From Xanthomonas arboricola pv. guizotiae (lineage in GTDB: Bacteria > Pseudomonadota > Gammaproteobacteria > Xanthomonadales > Xanthomonadaceae): DNA of 64,000 nt. A program made the translations under genes and the position numbers. Shown one piece after another: positions 1 to 8,738 of the stretch; the stretch's first letter is position 1, and every line of letters starts with the position of its first letter. The stretch lies in the NCBI RefSeq assembly GCF_002940205.1, contig NZ_MDSK01000002.1, positions 62,001 through 126,000 on the forward strand. Reading direction: 5' to 3'. Under the pieces are notes generated by a model that saw nothing but the letters and a program-made list of their open reading frames with translations, was not told the origin of the DNA and made no database searches.

Positions 1-1481
1 GTACCGAGCATTGCGCCGATCGAGTTGCCGCGACCACGCAACTCGAATTCGCCGCCGATGGCGCCCGAGGCCTGCTTGGCGAGCGCGGTATCGGGGAAGA
101 GCTGATCCAGCCGAATGCCGCGAAGACCGGCCTTGAGCTGCGTGGCGATCACCGCGTTGCGCGCATCCATGCGGATGGTGGAGCGGATATCGCCACCGGC
201 AACGCCGAAGTTCAGCGGGTCCAGCTGCAGCAGGCCGTCCTTCAATGTCAGCGAGGCATCCATATCGTCCAATGGCCACGATGGCGCATTGATGCGCTGT
301 GCGCGCCAGCGTACCTGCGCATCCATCGCGCGTAGCTTCGACAAGTCGTAAGGAGTACTGGGTAGCACGCGGGTACTGGCTGCGAGTTGTGCCGCCTGTT
401 TTTTCTGTTCGGCATTTGCCGACTCGTTCGCGCCGGTCTTCGGTGGTGCGCCGACGAATCCCGCCAGGTCGTCGAAGTCCAGGCGTTTGGACGCGAGATC
501 GGCACGCAGGAGCGGGCGCTTGTTGCGCAGGTCCACTTCTGCAGTGCCCGACAGATCGCTGTCGCCGGCGGTACCGGTGAACGTTTCGTAGCGCCAGAGC
601 TGTCCATTGCGGCGCAGATGACCGTCGAGCTTGTATGGCGGGGTCGACGGCATCGCCACGCCGGTCAGCGGATACAGGTCCTGCATGTCCTGGCCGCTGA
701 GCGCCATCTGCAGATCGAAGACCTGGAACTGGAACGGGTTGGTCAGAGTACCGCGCACGTGCGTGCGGGTGGCGCCGGCGCTGCCGCGCAGATCGATGCG
801 GAACGGGTGCTCGCTCTGGCTCAGTTCCAGCGGCGAGGCGGTATTGCCCTTGAGCGTAAAGGGATAGCCCTTCCAGCGGCCCTTGCCGTCGATGCCGATC
901 GGCGCTGCACGCTGGTCGCTGCTCGGTGGTGCGAGGCTGTTGATCGCTACATCCACGTTCGAGCGATTGGCTGCATCGATGTACTGCAAGCGTCCGTTGT
1001 TCACCAGCAGGCGGCCAAGGCGCGGCATCGTGCCATCGCCACCGTCCTGGTCGAATACCCAGTTGCCGGGATGGGTGTCGTCGCCGGCTTCCAGCAAGAG
1101 GGTTGGGTGATCCAGGCGAATTTCCGGTAGACGCACTTTGCCGCGCAACAGCGGCCACAACGCGACATCGATCTCGGCCGAATTGAGCTGGGCCATCGGC
1201 CCGCGCCTGGACCACGCTGCATTGGCCAGACTCAGCCGATTGCCGCGCACGGTGGTCGTGCGGCCCAGCTTGACATCCAGATAGCCGAGATGGAATTCGC
1301 GACCGGTCTTGGCGCTGACCACGCGCTCGACCGGACCGCGCAGCCAGTTCCACTGGAACAGCAGCACGAAGATCACCACGGCGGCGGCGGCGATGGCAAG
1401 CCCGACCAGCCAGCGTCGACGACGTGGGGTGGGGGGCGGTGGTGCAGCTGAGGTGTCGGTCAGGTTGTTCACGCGGGCCAT
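1..1481 (-). CDS. AsmA-family outer-membrane biogenesis protein (3' end outside window)
   Basis: The reading frame opens at an ATG and stays open to the left edge, so at least 493 codons are present and the C-terminus is missing. The N-terminus has a short Pro-rich cytoplasmic stretch, an RRRR cluster and one membrane helix (about residues 24-43), followed by a long periplasmic region. That region has the alternating beta-strand style of AsmA/YhdP-type proteins, with stretches such as GREFHLGYLDVKLG and VALWPLLRGKVRLPEIRLD. AsmA-like proteins are bridge-like lipid transporters or assembly factors between the inner and outer membranes. The family call rests on layout and repeat style, not on a catalytic motif. 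The gene lies 49 bp after the hemolysin III gene on the same strand and may be co-transcribed with it. Confidence 0.75.
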   Translation of the reverse strand, partial: MARVNNLTDTSAAPPPPTPRRRRWLVGLAIAAAAVVIFVLLFQWNWLRGPVERVVSAKTGREFHLGYLDVKLGRTTTVRGNRLSLANAAWSRRGPMAQLNSAEIDVALWPLLRGKVRLPEIRLDHPTLLLEAGDDTHPGNWVFDQDGGDGTMPRLGRLLVNNGRLQYIDAANRSNVDVAINSLAPPSSDQRAAPIGIDGKGRWKGYPFTLKGNTASPLELSQSEHPFRIDLRGSAGATRTHVRGTLTNPFQFQVFDLQMALSGQDMQDLYPLTGVAMPSTPPYKLDGHLRRNGQLWRYETFTGTAGDSDLSGTAEVDLRNKRPLLRADLASKRLDFDDLAGFVGAPPKTGANESANAEQKKQAAQLAASTRVLPSTPYDLSKLRAMDAQVRWRAQRINAPSWPLDDMDASLTLKDGLLQLDPLNFGVAGGDIRSTIRMDARNAVIATQLKAGLRGIRLDQLFPDTALAKQASGAIGGEFELRGRGNSIGAMLG

Positions 1482-1530
1482 GGTTGGCGATGCCTCGTGC
1501 ACGGCGCGCGAACGTGCCGCAGATCGCGCC

Positions 1531-2175
1531 TCACATCACCTGCGCAATCACTGCCACGAAGTGACACGCGCTGCCGGCCAGCACGAACAGATGCCAGATC
1601 GCATGGAAATAGCGCTGGGTGTCGCGTTGGTAGAAATACGTGCCCAAGGTATAGAAGAGTCCGCCGGCCAGCAGCCAGCATAGAGACCAGGTGTCGACCG
1701 AGCGCAGCAACGGCTGGATCGCCACCACGATCAGCCAGCCCATCGCCAGATACAGCACCGTCGACAGCAGGCGGAAACGACCGGTGAAAAACAGTTTGAA
1801 GACCACGCCGGCCGCGGCGATCGTCCAGATCGCGGCGAACAATCCCCAGCCCCAGGAGTCGCGCAGATTGATCAGCGTAAACGGGGTGTAGGTGCCGGCG
1901 ATCAATAGATAGATCGCGCAGTGATCGAGCACCTGCAGGCGCGCCTTGGCGCCCGGATGCGGGATGGCATGAAACAGCGTGGAGGCGACGTACAGCAACA
2001 CCAGGGTGGCGCTGAACACGATGGAGGTGGCCAGTTGCCAGCCGTCGCCATAGATGGCGGCCAGTGTGATCAGCACCGAGCCACCGGCCAATGCGGCAAT
2101 GGCACCCAGGCCGTGGGTCACGGCGCTGGCTATCTCGTCGCGCAGGTCGGTCGAGGGGGAGGCGTCTGCGTTCAT
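1531..2175 (-). CDS. Hemolysin III family (PAQR-type) integral membrane protein
   Basis: 214 residues with about seven hydrophobic segments. The family signature is visible: STLFHAIPH near residue 80, an LDHCAIYLLIAGTYTPF segment, and a C-terminal HAIWHLFVLAG...CHF block. These provide the conserved histidines thought to bind metal in the PAQR superfamily. Bacterial members (YqfA/TrhA/hemolysin III) are inner-membrane proteins linked to membrane-lipid homeostasis; direct haemolysis is not established for most. I chose the ATG at 2175. An in-frame TTG six codons upstream (2193) is possible but would only add a short unconserved tail. Confidence 0.85.
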   Translation of the reverse strand: MNADASPSTDLRDEIASAVTHGLGAIAALAGGSVLITLAAIYGDGWQLATSIVFSATLVLLYVASTLFHAIPHPGAKARLQVLDHCAIYLLIAGTYTPFTLINLRDSWGWGLFAAIWTIAAAGVVFKLFFTGRFRLLSTVLYLAMGWLIVVAIQPLLRSVDTWSLCWLLAGGLFYTLGTYFYQRDTQRYFHAIWHLFVLAGSACHFVAVIAQVM

Positions 2176-2250
2176 GCCAAAAAGGTACCGCAATTGCGAG
2201 CAATTCGCATCGCCAGCAAGTGCGGTCGCAGGCGTTGATTCAAGCCGCGG

Positions 2251-3855
2251 TCAATCGATCGCCTTGGCATGCGCATGCTCGCGCGTGGCCGAGAAGCGCA
2301 CGTCCGGCGCGCGTTCCTGCGCCAGCTGCAGATTCACGCGCGTCGGGGCGAGATAGACCAGCTGGCCGGCCGCGTCGATGCCCAGGTTGCCGGCGTTTTT
2401 CTCGCGGAACTCCTCCAGCTTCCTGGCGTTGTCGCAATGCACCCAGCGTGCGGTGGTGACGCTGACCGGCTCGAAGATCGCATCCACGCCGTATTCGTCC
2501 TTGAGCCGGTAGGCCACCACGTCGAACTGCAGCACGCCCACCGCGCCGAGGATCAGATCGTTGCTCATCAACGGCCGGAAGAACTGCGTGGCGCCTTCTT
2601 CGGACAGCTGCGCCAGGCCCTTTTGCAACTGCTTGAGCTTGAGCGGGTCGCGCAGGCGTGCCCGACGGAAAAGCTCCGGTGCGAAGTTGGGAATGCCGGT
2701 GAACGACAGCGATTCGCCTTCGGTGAAGGTGTCGCCGATGGAGATGGTGCCGTGGTTGTGGATACCGATCACGTCGCCCGGCCAGGCTTCGGCGGCGATT
2801 TCGCGGTCGGAGGCCATGAAGGTCAGCGCGTTGGCCAGCTTGACGTCCTTGCCGCTGCGCACGTGCAATGCCTTCATGCCGGCGGTGAACTTGCCCGAGC
2901 ACACGCGCATGAAGGCCACGCGGTCGCGATGCTGCGGGTCCATGTTGGCCTGGATCTTGAAGACGAAGCCGCTCAGCTTGGCTTCGGTGGGCTCGACCCG
3001 GCGGCCGGTGGTGTCGCGCGCCTGCGGCGGCGGTGCGTGCTCGACGAAGAAATCCAGCAGCGGTTGCACGCCGAAGTTGTTGACGCCCGAGCCGAAGAAC
3101 ACCGGGGTCTGCTGGCCGGCGCGATAGGCCTGCAGGTCGAACGGATTGCTGGCGCCCTGCACCAGTTCCAGTTCCTCACGCAGTTCGGCCAGCATCTGCG
3201 CGCCGATCTTTTCGGCAAGTCCCGGTGCATCCAGCGACGGGAAGATGGTCGAATCCTGACGGGTGAAATTGCGCCCCTGTTCGTACAGATGCACTTCGCC
3301 GGTGATCAGGTGCACCACGCCCTTCAGGCGCTGGCCCATGCCGATCGGCCAGGTCACCGGCGCGCACTGGATGCCGAGTACGGTTTCGACTTCATCCAGC
3401 AGATCGATCGGGTTCTTGCCCTCGCGATCGAGCTTGTTGATGAAGGTCATGATGGGGGTGTCGCGCAGGCGGCAGACTTCCATCAGCTTGATGGTGCGTT
3501 CTTCCACGCCCTTGGCGACGTCGATGACCATCAGCGCCGAGTCGACCGCGGTCAGCACCCGATAGGTGTCCTCGCCGAAGTCGGCGTGGCCGGGGGTGTC
3601 GAGCAGGTTGACGATCTTGCCCTCGTACGGGAACTGCATCACCGAGGAGGTGACCGAGATGCCGCGTTCCTTTTCCAGCGCCATCCAGTCCGAGGTGGCG
3701 TGACGGGCGGCCTTGCGGCCCTTCACCGAGCCGGCCATCTGGATCGCACCGCCGAACAGCAGCAGCTTTTCGGTCAGCGTGGTCTTGCCCGCATCGGGGT
3801 GGGAGATGATGGCGAAGGTGCGGCGGCGCGCGGCTTCGTTGGAGACGTCGGACAT
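2251..3855 (-). CDS. prfC: Peptide chain release factor 3 (GTPase)
   Basis: 534 residues, close to the 529 of E. coli RF3. The GTPase motifs are plain: P-loop [15 protein letters not shown] (residues 19-33), [14 protein letters not shown] (G3) and [20 protein letters not shown] (G4), followed by the RF3-specific beta-barrel and C-terminal domain. RF3 uses GTP to eject RF1/RF2 from the ribosome after peptide release. The start at 3855 gives the canonical [20 protein letters not shown] beginning. The frame stays open for 45 more codons upstream, but that stretch is low-complexity and overlaps the space before the M23 peptidase gene. It appears to be a single-gene unit. Confidence 0.97.
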   Translation of the reverse strand: MSDVSNEAARRRTFAIISHPDAGKTTLTEKLLLFGGAIQMAGSVKGRKAARHATSDWMALEKERGISVTSSVMQFPYEGKIVNLLDTPGHADFGEDTYRVLTAVDSALMVIDVAKGVEERTIKLMEVCRLRDTPIMTFINKLDREGKNPIDLLDEVETVLGIQCAPVTWPIGMGQRLKGVVHLITGEVHLYEQGRNFTRQDSTIFPSLDAPGLAEKIGAQMLAELREELELVQGASNPFDLQAYRAGQQTPVFFGSGVNNFGVQPLLDFFVEHAPPPQARDTTGRRVEPTEAKLSGFVFKIQANMDPQHRDRVAFMRVCSGKFTAGMKALHVRSGKDVKLANALTFMASDREIAAEAWPGDVIGIHNHGTISIGDTFTEGESLSFTGIPNFAPELFRRARLRDPLKLKQLQKGLAQLSEEGATQFFRPLMSNDLILGAVGVLQFDVVAYRLKDEYGVDAIFEPVSVTTARWVHCDNARKLEEFREKNAGNLGIDAAGQLVYLAPTRVNLQLAQERAPDVRFSATREHAHAKAID

Positions 3856-3990
3856 GGGCTGGGCGCGCCCGGTCGGACGCCTGCGGAAACTGAGGAAGCC
3901 GGAGATTATAGCGGCTTCGCCGCGGCCGGCTTCTGTGGCTCTGGTCCGGGGTCTCCGGTCGCCGGGTTGGCGCTCCCGGGCGCCGGCCAC

Positions 3991-4911
3991 TCACGGTGCC
4001 GGCGAGGGGAACTGCAACTCGCCCTGCGGGCCCAGCATCCGGAACGGCAACGAGATCAGGCGCATGTCCGCATTGCGCTGGAGCGAAAAATGCAGGTGCG
4101 GGGCCGTGCTGAAGCCGGTATTGCCAGAGGCGCCCAGGCGCTCGCCGGTGCGCACCACCTGGCCCGGGCGTACCGCCACGCCATCGGGCGCCAGGTGGGC
4201 ATAGATGGCCATGCTGCCGTCGGCGTGCAGCACCCGCACCAGGTTGCCGGCGCCGGCGGCCTGGTCATGCGGGCCGCCTTCGATGACATCGCGCCGTACC
4301 TCCATGACCGTGCCCTCGCGCGCTGCCAGCACCGGCGTGCCCTGCGGCAGCGCGAAGTCCACCGCGTACCAGTTGGGCGCATCGGTATGGCTGAAGGCCC
4401 CGCCGAAGCCCTGGTCCACCTGGATCGGCGCATCGCGAAACGGGAGCTGGTAGCGCACTTGCTGCTGCGGGCGGGCCTGCGGATCGCCGGGCACCACGTC
4501 GAGCCTGAGTCCCAGCCCGTCCAGGCTGCGCTGGTTGCTGGCCGGATACAGCCGGGCCAGCAGGCGGCGCTCGTGCGCAGCCAGTTGCACCGTCAGCGGC
4601 AATAGCGGCACGGCGCGGTAATCCTCGCTGGGCGGTGCGCTCAGCTGCACCTGCGTGGGCCCGGCCAGCGGGTTGTTGACCCAGGCCAGGTAGGCCGGTG
4701 CCTGCCATTCCAGTTGCAGTGAGGGGCCGGTGCCGGGAGATGCGGGCGCCGGCCGTGCCGCTGCGATTGTTGGCGAACTCGCAGTCGTGTTTGCGGCACC
4801 GGGCCAATGCCAGCGTTGCTGCGCGTCGGCGGGTGCGGCGCACGCCAGAACCGCGAGCAAGAAAGGCCAGGCGAGGGCGGGCAGGGCGCTGCGAGACACG
4901 TGGTGGGGCAC
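3991..4911 (-). CDS. Secreted M23-family (LytM-type) metallopeptidase
   Basis: 306 residues with a signal peptide (hydrophobic core about 10-26, cleavage near ADA-Q). The C-terminal half is an M23 domain: putative zinc ligand region SHTD (H175) and YAVDF (D185), YAHL (H239) and PHLHF (H272, H274). M23 enzymes cut peptidoglycan cross-bridges or act in cell-wall remodelling in the periplasm. The classical HxG spacing before the Asp is altered (the His sits ten residues before D185), so the first ligand is uncertain. The start is GTG at 4911; a second in-frame GTG at 4899 would also leave an intact signal peptide. The stop lies 135 bp upstream of the prfC start. Confidence 0.85.
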   Translation of the reverse strand: MPHHVSRSALPALAWPFLLAVLACAAPADAQQRWHWPGAANTTASSPTIAAARPAPASPGTGPSLQLEWQAPAYLAWVNNPLAGPTQVQLSAPPSEDYRAVPLLPLTVQLAAHERRLLARLYPASNQRSLDGLGLRLDVVPGDPQARPQQQVRYQLPFRDAPIQVDQGFGGAFSHTDAPNWYAVDFALPQGTPVLAAREGTVMEVRRDVIEGGPHDQAAGAGNLVRVLHADGSMAIYAHLAPDGVAVRPGQVVRTGERLGASGNTGFSTAPHLHFSLQRNADMRLISLPFRMLGPQGELQFPSPAP

Positions 4912-5006
4912 GCGATCGGCTCGAACGAAGGGGCCTCAAGTATGCGGTCCATCACGGGCTGCAGTGGTATCGGATGAAAATATATCTTTCCATCCGCATG
5001 AAGAGA

Positions 5007-5035
5007 TTGACATCGCAAAAAGGCGGTGGCATCTT
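5007..5035 (+). promoter_or_regulatory. Probable sigma-70 promoter of the met operon
   Basis: A perfect -35 hexamer TTGACA lies at 5007-5012. After a 17-bp spacer comes a weak -10 (CATCTT, 5030-5035). The predicted transcript would begin about 5041, which coincides with the first paired base of the SAM-I aptamer. That agreement is the main support. Confidence 0.5.
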
Positions 5036-5041
5036 AGCCTC

Positions 5042-5157
5042 ACCATCGAGACCGGCGGAGGGACAGGCCCTTTGATGCCGGGGCAGCCAGCGGAGCGCGC
5101 AAGCGCCCGCGTTTGGTGCCAAATCCTGCGGGGACTTTGCGTCCGCCGAAAGATGGT
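5042..5157 (+). promoter_or_regulatory. SAM-I (S-box) riboswitch upstream of metX
   Basis: The conserved S-box core is readable in order: P1 strand ACCATC (5042-5047) followed by GAGA, then GGAGGGACAGGCCC with TTGATGCC, GGCAGCC, a variable P3 hairpin (GCGCGCAAGCGCCCGC), GGTGCCAAATCC, and finally CCGAAAGATGGT whose GATGGT (5152-5157) closes P1. This class binds S-adenosylmethionine and switches off methionine biosynthesis genes. It sits 73 nt before the metX start. A small stem (CGAGCT/AGCTCG) lies between aptamer and ATG but has no U-tract, so I cannot say whether control is by termination or by translation. Confidence 0.93.
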
Positions 5158-5230
5158 TCGAATCGTGCCTTGCGCACGTCGAACGCGAGCTCCCGCGAAG
5201 CTCGATGGCCGATCCACCCCGGATACCGTC

Positions 5231-6262
5231 ATGAGCCTCGTGAATACAGCATCGCCGACACCGACCGAATACGCCGATCCACCCGCCGCCACCGACGACG
5301 GCTTGATTGCCGTGCGCGGCGAGCTTGTCATTGCCTTGCCGATGCGCCATGCCGGCATGCGCGAGCTGCGGCTGCGCTATGAACTGATTGGCGCCGCCAA
5401 TGCGCCGGTGGTCTTCGTGGCCGGCGGAATTTCCGCGCATCGCCATCTGGCCGCCAGCGACCTGTTCCCCGAGAAGGGCTGGGTGGACGGCCTGGTGGGT
5501 GCCGGCCGCGCGCTGGATCCGGCATCGCGCCGGCTGCTGGCGTTCGACTTTCTGGGCGCCGATGGCACCCTGGACGCGCCGATCGATACCGCCGACCAGG
5601 CCGATGCGATCGCCGCATTGCTGGATGCGCTGGGTATCGCGCGTCTGCACGGCTTTGTCGGCTATTCGTACGGTGCGTTGGTCGGCTTGCAGTTCGCGAC
5701 CCGCCATGCCGCCCGTGTCGGTACCCTGGTTGCGGTCAGTGGCGCGCATCGCGCCCATCCCTATGCCGCCGCCTGGCGTGCATTGCAGCGCCGCGCGGTG
5801 GCACTGGGCCAGCTGCAATGTGCCGAAAACCATGGGCTGGCGCTGGCACGGCAGTTCGCCATGCTCAGCTACCGCACCCCGGAAGAATTCAGCGAGCGCT
5901 TCGACGCGCCGCCGGAAGTGATCAATGGCCGCGTGCGTGTGGCCGCCGAAGACTATCTGGATGCCGCTGGCGCGCAGTACGTCGCGCGCACGCCGGTGAC
6001 CGCCTACCTGCGGCTGTCCGAATCCATCGACCTGCACCGCATCGACCCGGCCCAGGTGCGCGTGCCCACCGTCGTCGTTGCGGTGGAGGGCGACCGCCTG
6101 GTGCCGCTGGCCGACCTGGTCAGCCTGGTCGAAGGGTTGGGGCCGCGCGGCAGTCTGCGCGTGCTGCGCTCGCCGTATGGCCACGACGCCTTCCTGAAAG
6201 AAATCGATCGCATCGACGCGATCCTCGCCACTGCCCTTCGCATCACCGGAGAAACCGCATGA
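5231..6262 (+). CDS. metX: Homoserine O-acyltransferase (MetX family)
   Basis: 343-residue alpha/beta-hydrolase-fold protein. The nucleophile elbow GYSYGAL puts the catalytic Ser at residue 146. The acid is in VVAVEGDRLVPL and the His in SPYGHDAF near the C-terminus. MetX activates homoserine with an acyl group (acetyl or succinyl) for methionine synthesis; Xanthomonas enzymes of this kind are reported as succinyl-transferring, but the acyl donor cannot be read safely from sequence here. The ATG at 5231 leaves room for the SAM riboswitch. The frame extends upstream without a stop, but only through the riboswitch. Its TGA overlaps the metB ATG (ATGA), showing translational coupling. Confidence 0.92.
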   Translation: MSLVNTASPTPTEYADPPAATDDGLIAVRGELVIALPMRHAGMRELRLRYELIGAANAPVVFVAGGISAHRHLAASDLFPEKGWVDGLVGAGRALDPASRRLLAFDFLGADGTLDAPIDTADQADAIAALLDALGIARLHGFVGYSYGALVGLQFATRHAARVGTLVAVSGAHRAHPYAAAWRALQRRAVALGQLQCAENHGLALARQFAMLSYRTPEEFSERFDAPPEVINGRVRVAAEDYLDAAGAQYVARTPVTAYLRLSESIDLHRIDPAQVRVPTVVVAVEGDRLVPLADLVSLVEGLGPRGSLRVLRSPYGHDAFLKEIDRIDAILATALRITGETA

Positions 6263-7476
6263 GCTTTCGTGACCCCGCCGACGCCCCCTGTACCGCCGCC
6301 ACCGCCGCCGTCCGCGCCGGCATCGATCGCGACACTGCCTATGGTGCGGTGACGCCGCCGATCGTGCTGTCGTCGAACTTCTCCTTCGATGGTTTCGGCA
6401 ACAAGCGCCAGTACGACTACACGCGCAGCGGCAACCCGACCCGCGATCTGCTCGGCGAAGCGCTGGCCGAGCTGGAAGGCGGCGCCGGCGGGGTGATCAC
6501 CTCCACCGGTATGGGCGCGATCAACCTGGTGCTCAATGCGCTGCTGCAGCCGGGCGACACCCTGGTGGTGCCGCACGATGCCTACGGCGGCAGCTGGCGC
6601 CTGTTCAACGCGCTGGCCAAGAAGGGCCACTTCGCGCTGATCACCGCCGACCTCACCGACCCGCGTTCGCTGGCCGATGCTTTGGCGCAGTCGCCCAAGC
6701 TGGTGCTGATCGAAACCCCGTCCAATCCGTTGTTGCGCATCACCGACCTGCGCTTCGTCATCGAGGCGGCGAAGAAGGCTGGCGCGTTGACCGTGGTGGA
6801 CAACACCTTCCTGTCGCCGGCGCTGCAGAAGCCGCTGGAGTTCGGCGCGGACCTGGTGCTTCACTCCACCACCAAGTACATCAACGGCCACAGCGATGTG
6901 GTGGGCGGTGCGGTGGTCGCGCGCGATGCCGAACTGCATCAGCAGTTGGTGTGGTGGGCCAATGCGCTGGGCCTGACCGGTTCGCCGTTCGATGCCTTCC
7001 TCACCCTGCGCGGTCTGCGCACGCTGGATGCGCGCCTGCGCGTGCATCAGGAAAACGCCGACGCGATCGCCGAGCTTCTGGACGGGCATGCGGTGGTCAA
7101 CCAGGTGTATTTCCCCGGCCTGGCGTCGCACCCGGGCCATGCACTGGCCGCGCGCCAGCAGAAGGGCTTTGGCGCGATGATGAGTTTCGAGCTCGACGGT
7201 GGCGAGGCTGCGGTGCGCGCGTTCGTCGACGGTCTGCGTTATTTCACCCTGGCCGAGTCGCTGGGCGGTGTGGAAAGCCTGATCGCACATCCGGCCTCGA
7301 TGACGCATGCGGCGATGACCGCCGAAGCCCGCGCTGCCGCCGGGATTTCCGATGGCTTGCTACGGCTGTCGATCGGTATCGAGTCGGCAGAAGACCTGTT
7401 GATCGATCTGCGTGCCGGCCTGGCGCGTGCCGAAGCGACGCTGACCAGCGCAAGCCGCAAACAGGTCGACGCGTGA
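6259..7476 (+). CDS. metB: Cystathionine gamma-synthase / Cys-Met metabolism PLP enzyme
   Basis: 405 residues, typical of the Cys/Met-metabolism PLP family. The PLP lysine is K206 in HSTTKYINGHSD. YDYTRSGNPTR, TSTGMGAINL and the ETPSNPLL block are also typical. It condenses the acylated homoserine made by MetX with cysteine to give cystathionine. Position between metX and homoserine dehydrogenase supports gamma-synthase over gamma-lyase, though the two cannot be fully separated by motifs alone. It overlaps metX by ATGA and the next gene by GTGA, so the three are one transcription-translation unit under the SAM riboswitch. Confidence 0.93.
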   Translation: MSFRDPADAPCTAATAAVRAGIDRDTAYGAVTPPIVLSSNFSFDGFGNKRQYDYTRSGNPTRDLLGEALAELEGGAGGVITSTGMGAINLVLNALLQPGDTLVVPHDAYGGSWRLFNALAKKGHFALITADLTDPRSLADALAQSPKLVLIETPSNPLLRITDLRFVIEAAKKAGALTVVDNTFLSPALQKPLEFGADLVLHSTTKYINGHSDVVGGAVVARDAELHQQLVWWANALGLTGSPFDAFLTLRGLRTLDARLRVHQENADAIAELLDGHAVVNQVYFPGLASHPGHALAARQQKGFGAMMSFELDGGEAAVRAFVDGLRYFTLAESLGGVESLIAHPASMTHAAMTAEARAAAGISDGLLRLSIGIESAEDLLIDLRAGLARAEATLTSASRKQVDA

Positions 7477-8561
7477 GCGCCGTGCTGCCTGTTTCGCGCC
7501 GCGCTTCGGCCGCAGCGGTGACGCCGACACCGCGGCTGGCCCTGCTCGGTACCGGGACGGTGGGGCGCGCGTTCGTGGCCCGCTACAGCGCGCTGCAGGA
7601 GCGCCAGCTGCAGTTGCCGCGCTTCGACTGGTTGGCCAACTCGCGTATTGCCCACGATTGCGGCACCAGCGCCGCACAGGCCTTGCACCAGGCCAATGCC
7701 GCGCCGCGGGGCCAGGCCGTGCTGCAGCCGTGGGCGGAAACCACCGCCTTGCGTGCCGGCGATGTGCTGGTGGATGCGACCGCCAGCGAGGTCGTTGCCG
7801 ATTGGCATGCGGAATGGCTGCTGCGCGGCGTGCATGTGGTCACCGCCAACAAGTTGGGCCAGGGCACCGCGTTGTCGCGCGCGCAGGCCCTGCATGCGGC
7901 GCGTCATGCCAGCGGTGCGCACTACGGCGACAGCGCGACGGTTGGTGCGGGGTTGCCGGTGTTGAGCAGCGTGCGTGCACTCGTCGCTGGCGGCGACCAT
8001 ATCCATTCGATCGAAGGCGTGTTGTCAGGATCGCTGGCCTGGCTGTTTCATCGCTACGACGGCACCGGCGCATTTTCCGATTGCCTGCGTGAGGCGATGG
8101 CGGCTGGCTATACCGAGCCGGATCCGCGCATCGATCTGTCGGGCGAGGACGTGCGGCGCAAGTTGCTGATCCTGGCGCGCGCGGCGGGCTGGCAGCTGGA
8201 AGCCGAACAGGTGTATGTGGAATCGCTGGTGCCCGCAAGCATTGCGCGGTTGCCGCTTGACGCCTTGGACGCGCAGCTGGGCGCGCTGGATGCGGTGGTC
8301 GGCGCGCGCTGGCAGCAAGCACGTGCCGCGGGGCGTTGCCTGCGCTTCGTCGGCCGTGTGGATGCGCATGGTGCCAGCGTCGGCTTGCGCGAGTTGGCGC
8401 TGGATCACCCGCTGGCCGGCGGCGCCGGCACCGATAACCGCGTCGCCATCAGCAGCGATCGCTATCGCCAGCAGCCATTGCTGATCCAGGGGCCGGGCGC
8501 GGGTGCCGAGGTGACGGCGGCGGCGTTGCTGGATGATGTGTTGCGGATTGTGGCTGGGTAG
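7473..8561 (+). CDS. Homoserine dehydrogenase (monofunctional)
   Basis: 362 residues. An N-terminal Rossmann motif GTGTVGRAFVARY lies near residue 25. TANKLGQG and the family block YGDSATVGAGLPVLSSVR...IEGVLSGSLAWLF follow, and then SGEDVRRKLLILAR. It reduces aspartate semialdehyde to homoserine, the substrate of MetX, so the operon supplies its own precursor. There is no aspartokinase domain, unlike E. coli ThrA/MetL. The start is the GTG at 7473, overlapping the metB stop as GTGA; the frame is open further upstream only as a shadow of metB. It is the last gene of the SAM-riboswitch operon. Confidence 0.93.
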   Translation: MSAVLPVSRRASAAAVTPTPRLALLGTGTVGRAFVARYSALQERQLQLPRFDWLANSRIAHDCGTSAAQALHQANAAPRGQAVLQPWAETTALRAGDVLVDATASEVVADWHAEWLLRGVHVVTANKLGQGTALSRAQALHAARHASGAHYGDSATVGAGLPVLSSVRALVAGGDHIHSIEGVLSGSLAWLFHRYDGTGAFSDCLREAMAAGYTEPDPRIDLSGEDVRRKLLILARAAGWQLEAEQVYVESLVPASIARLPLDALDAQLGALDAVVGARWQQARAAGRCLRFVGRVDAHGASVGLRELALDHPLAGGAGTDNRVAISSDRYRQQPLLIQGPGAGAEVTAAALLDDVLRIVAG

Positions 8562-8738
8562 CCGGTTTAGGACATGGAGAGGCGCCGGCGCTCTTTGAGC
8601 ACGGTTGCCTGTGCGCGTTTAGCCGATTTCGTCGCTACGCATGTTGATGACCTGCTGGCTGTCGTGCATCTTGCAAACGCCTCAGCTGCAACTCGCCTGT
8701 GCGCGAGCTGCAGCGTTCGAAGACGCGTTCTGTGCTGC

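Noticed and set aside
2269-4605. 778-codon open frame on the plus strand
   Set aside because: It is the antisense shadow of prfC and the M23 gene; GC-rich codon structure keeps the opposite strand open. Real genes on the minus strand have clear motifs.
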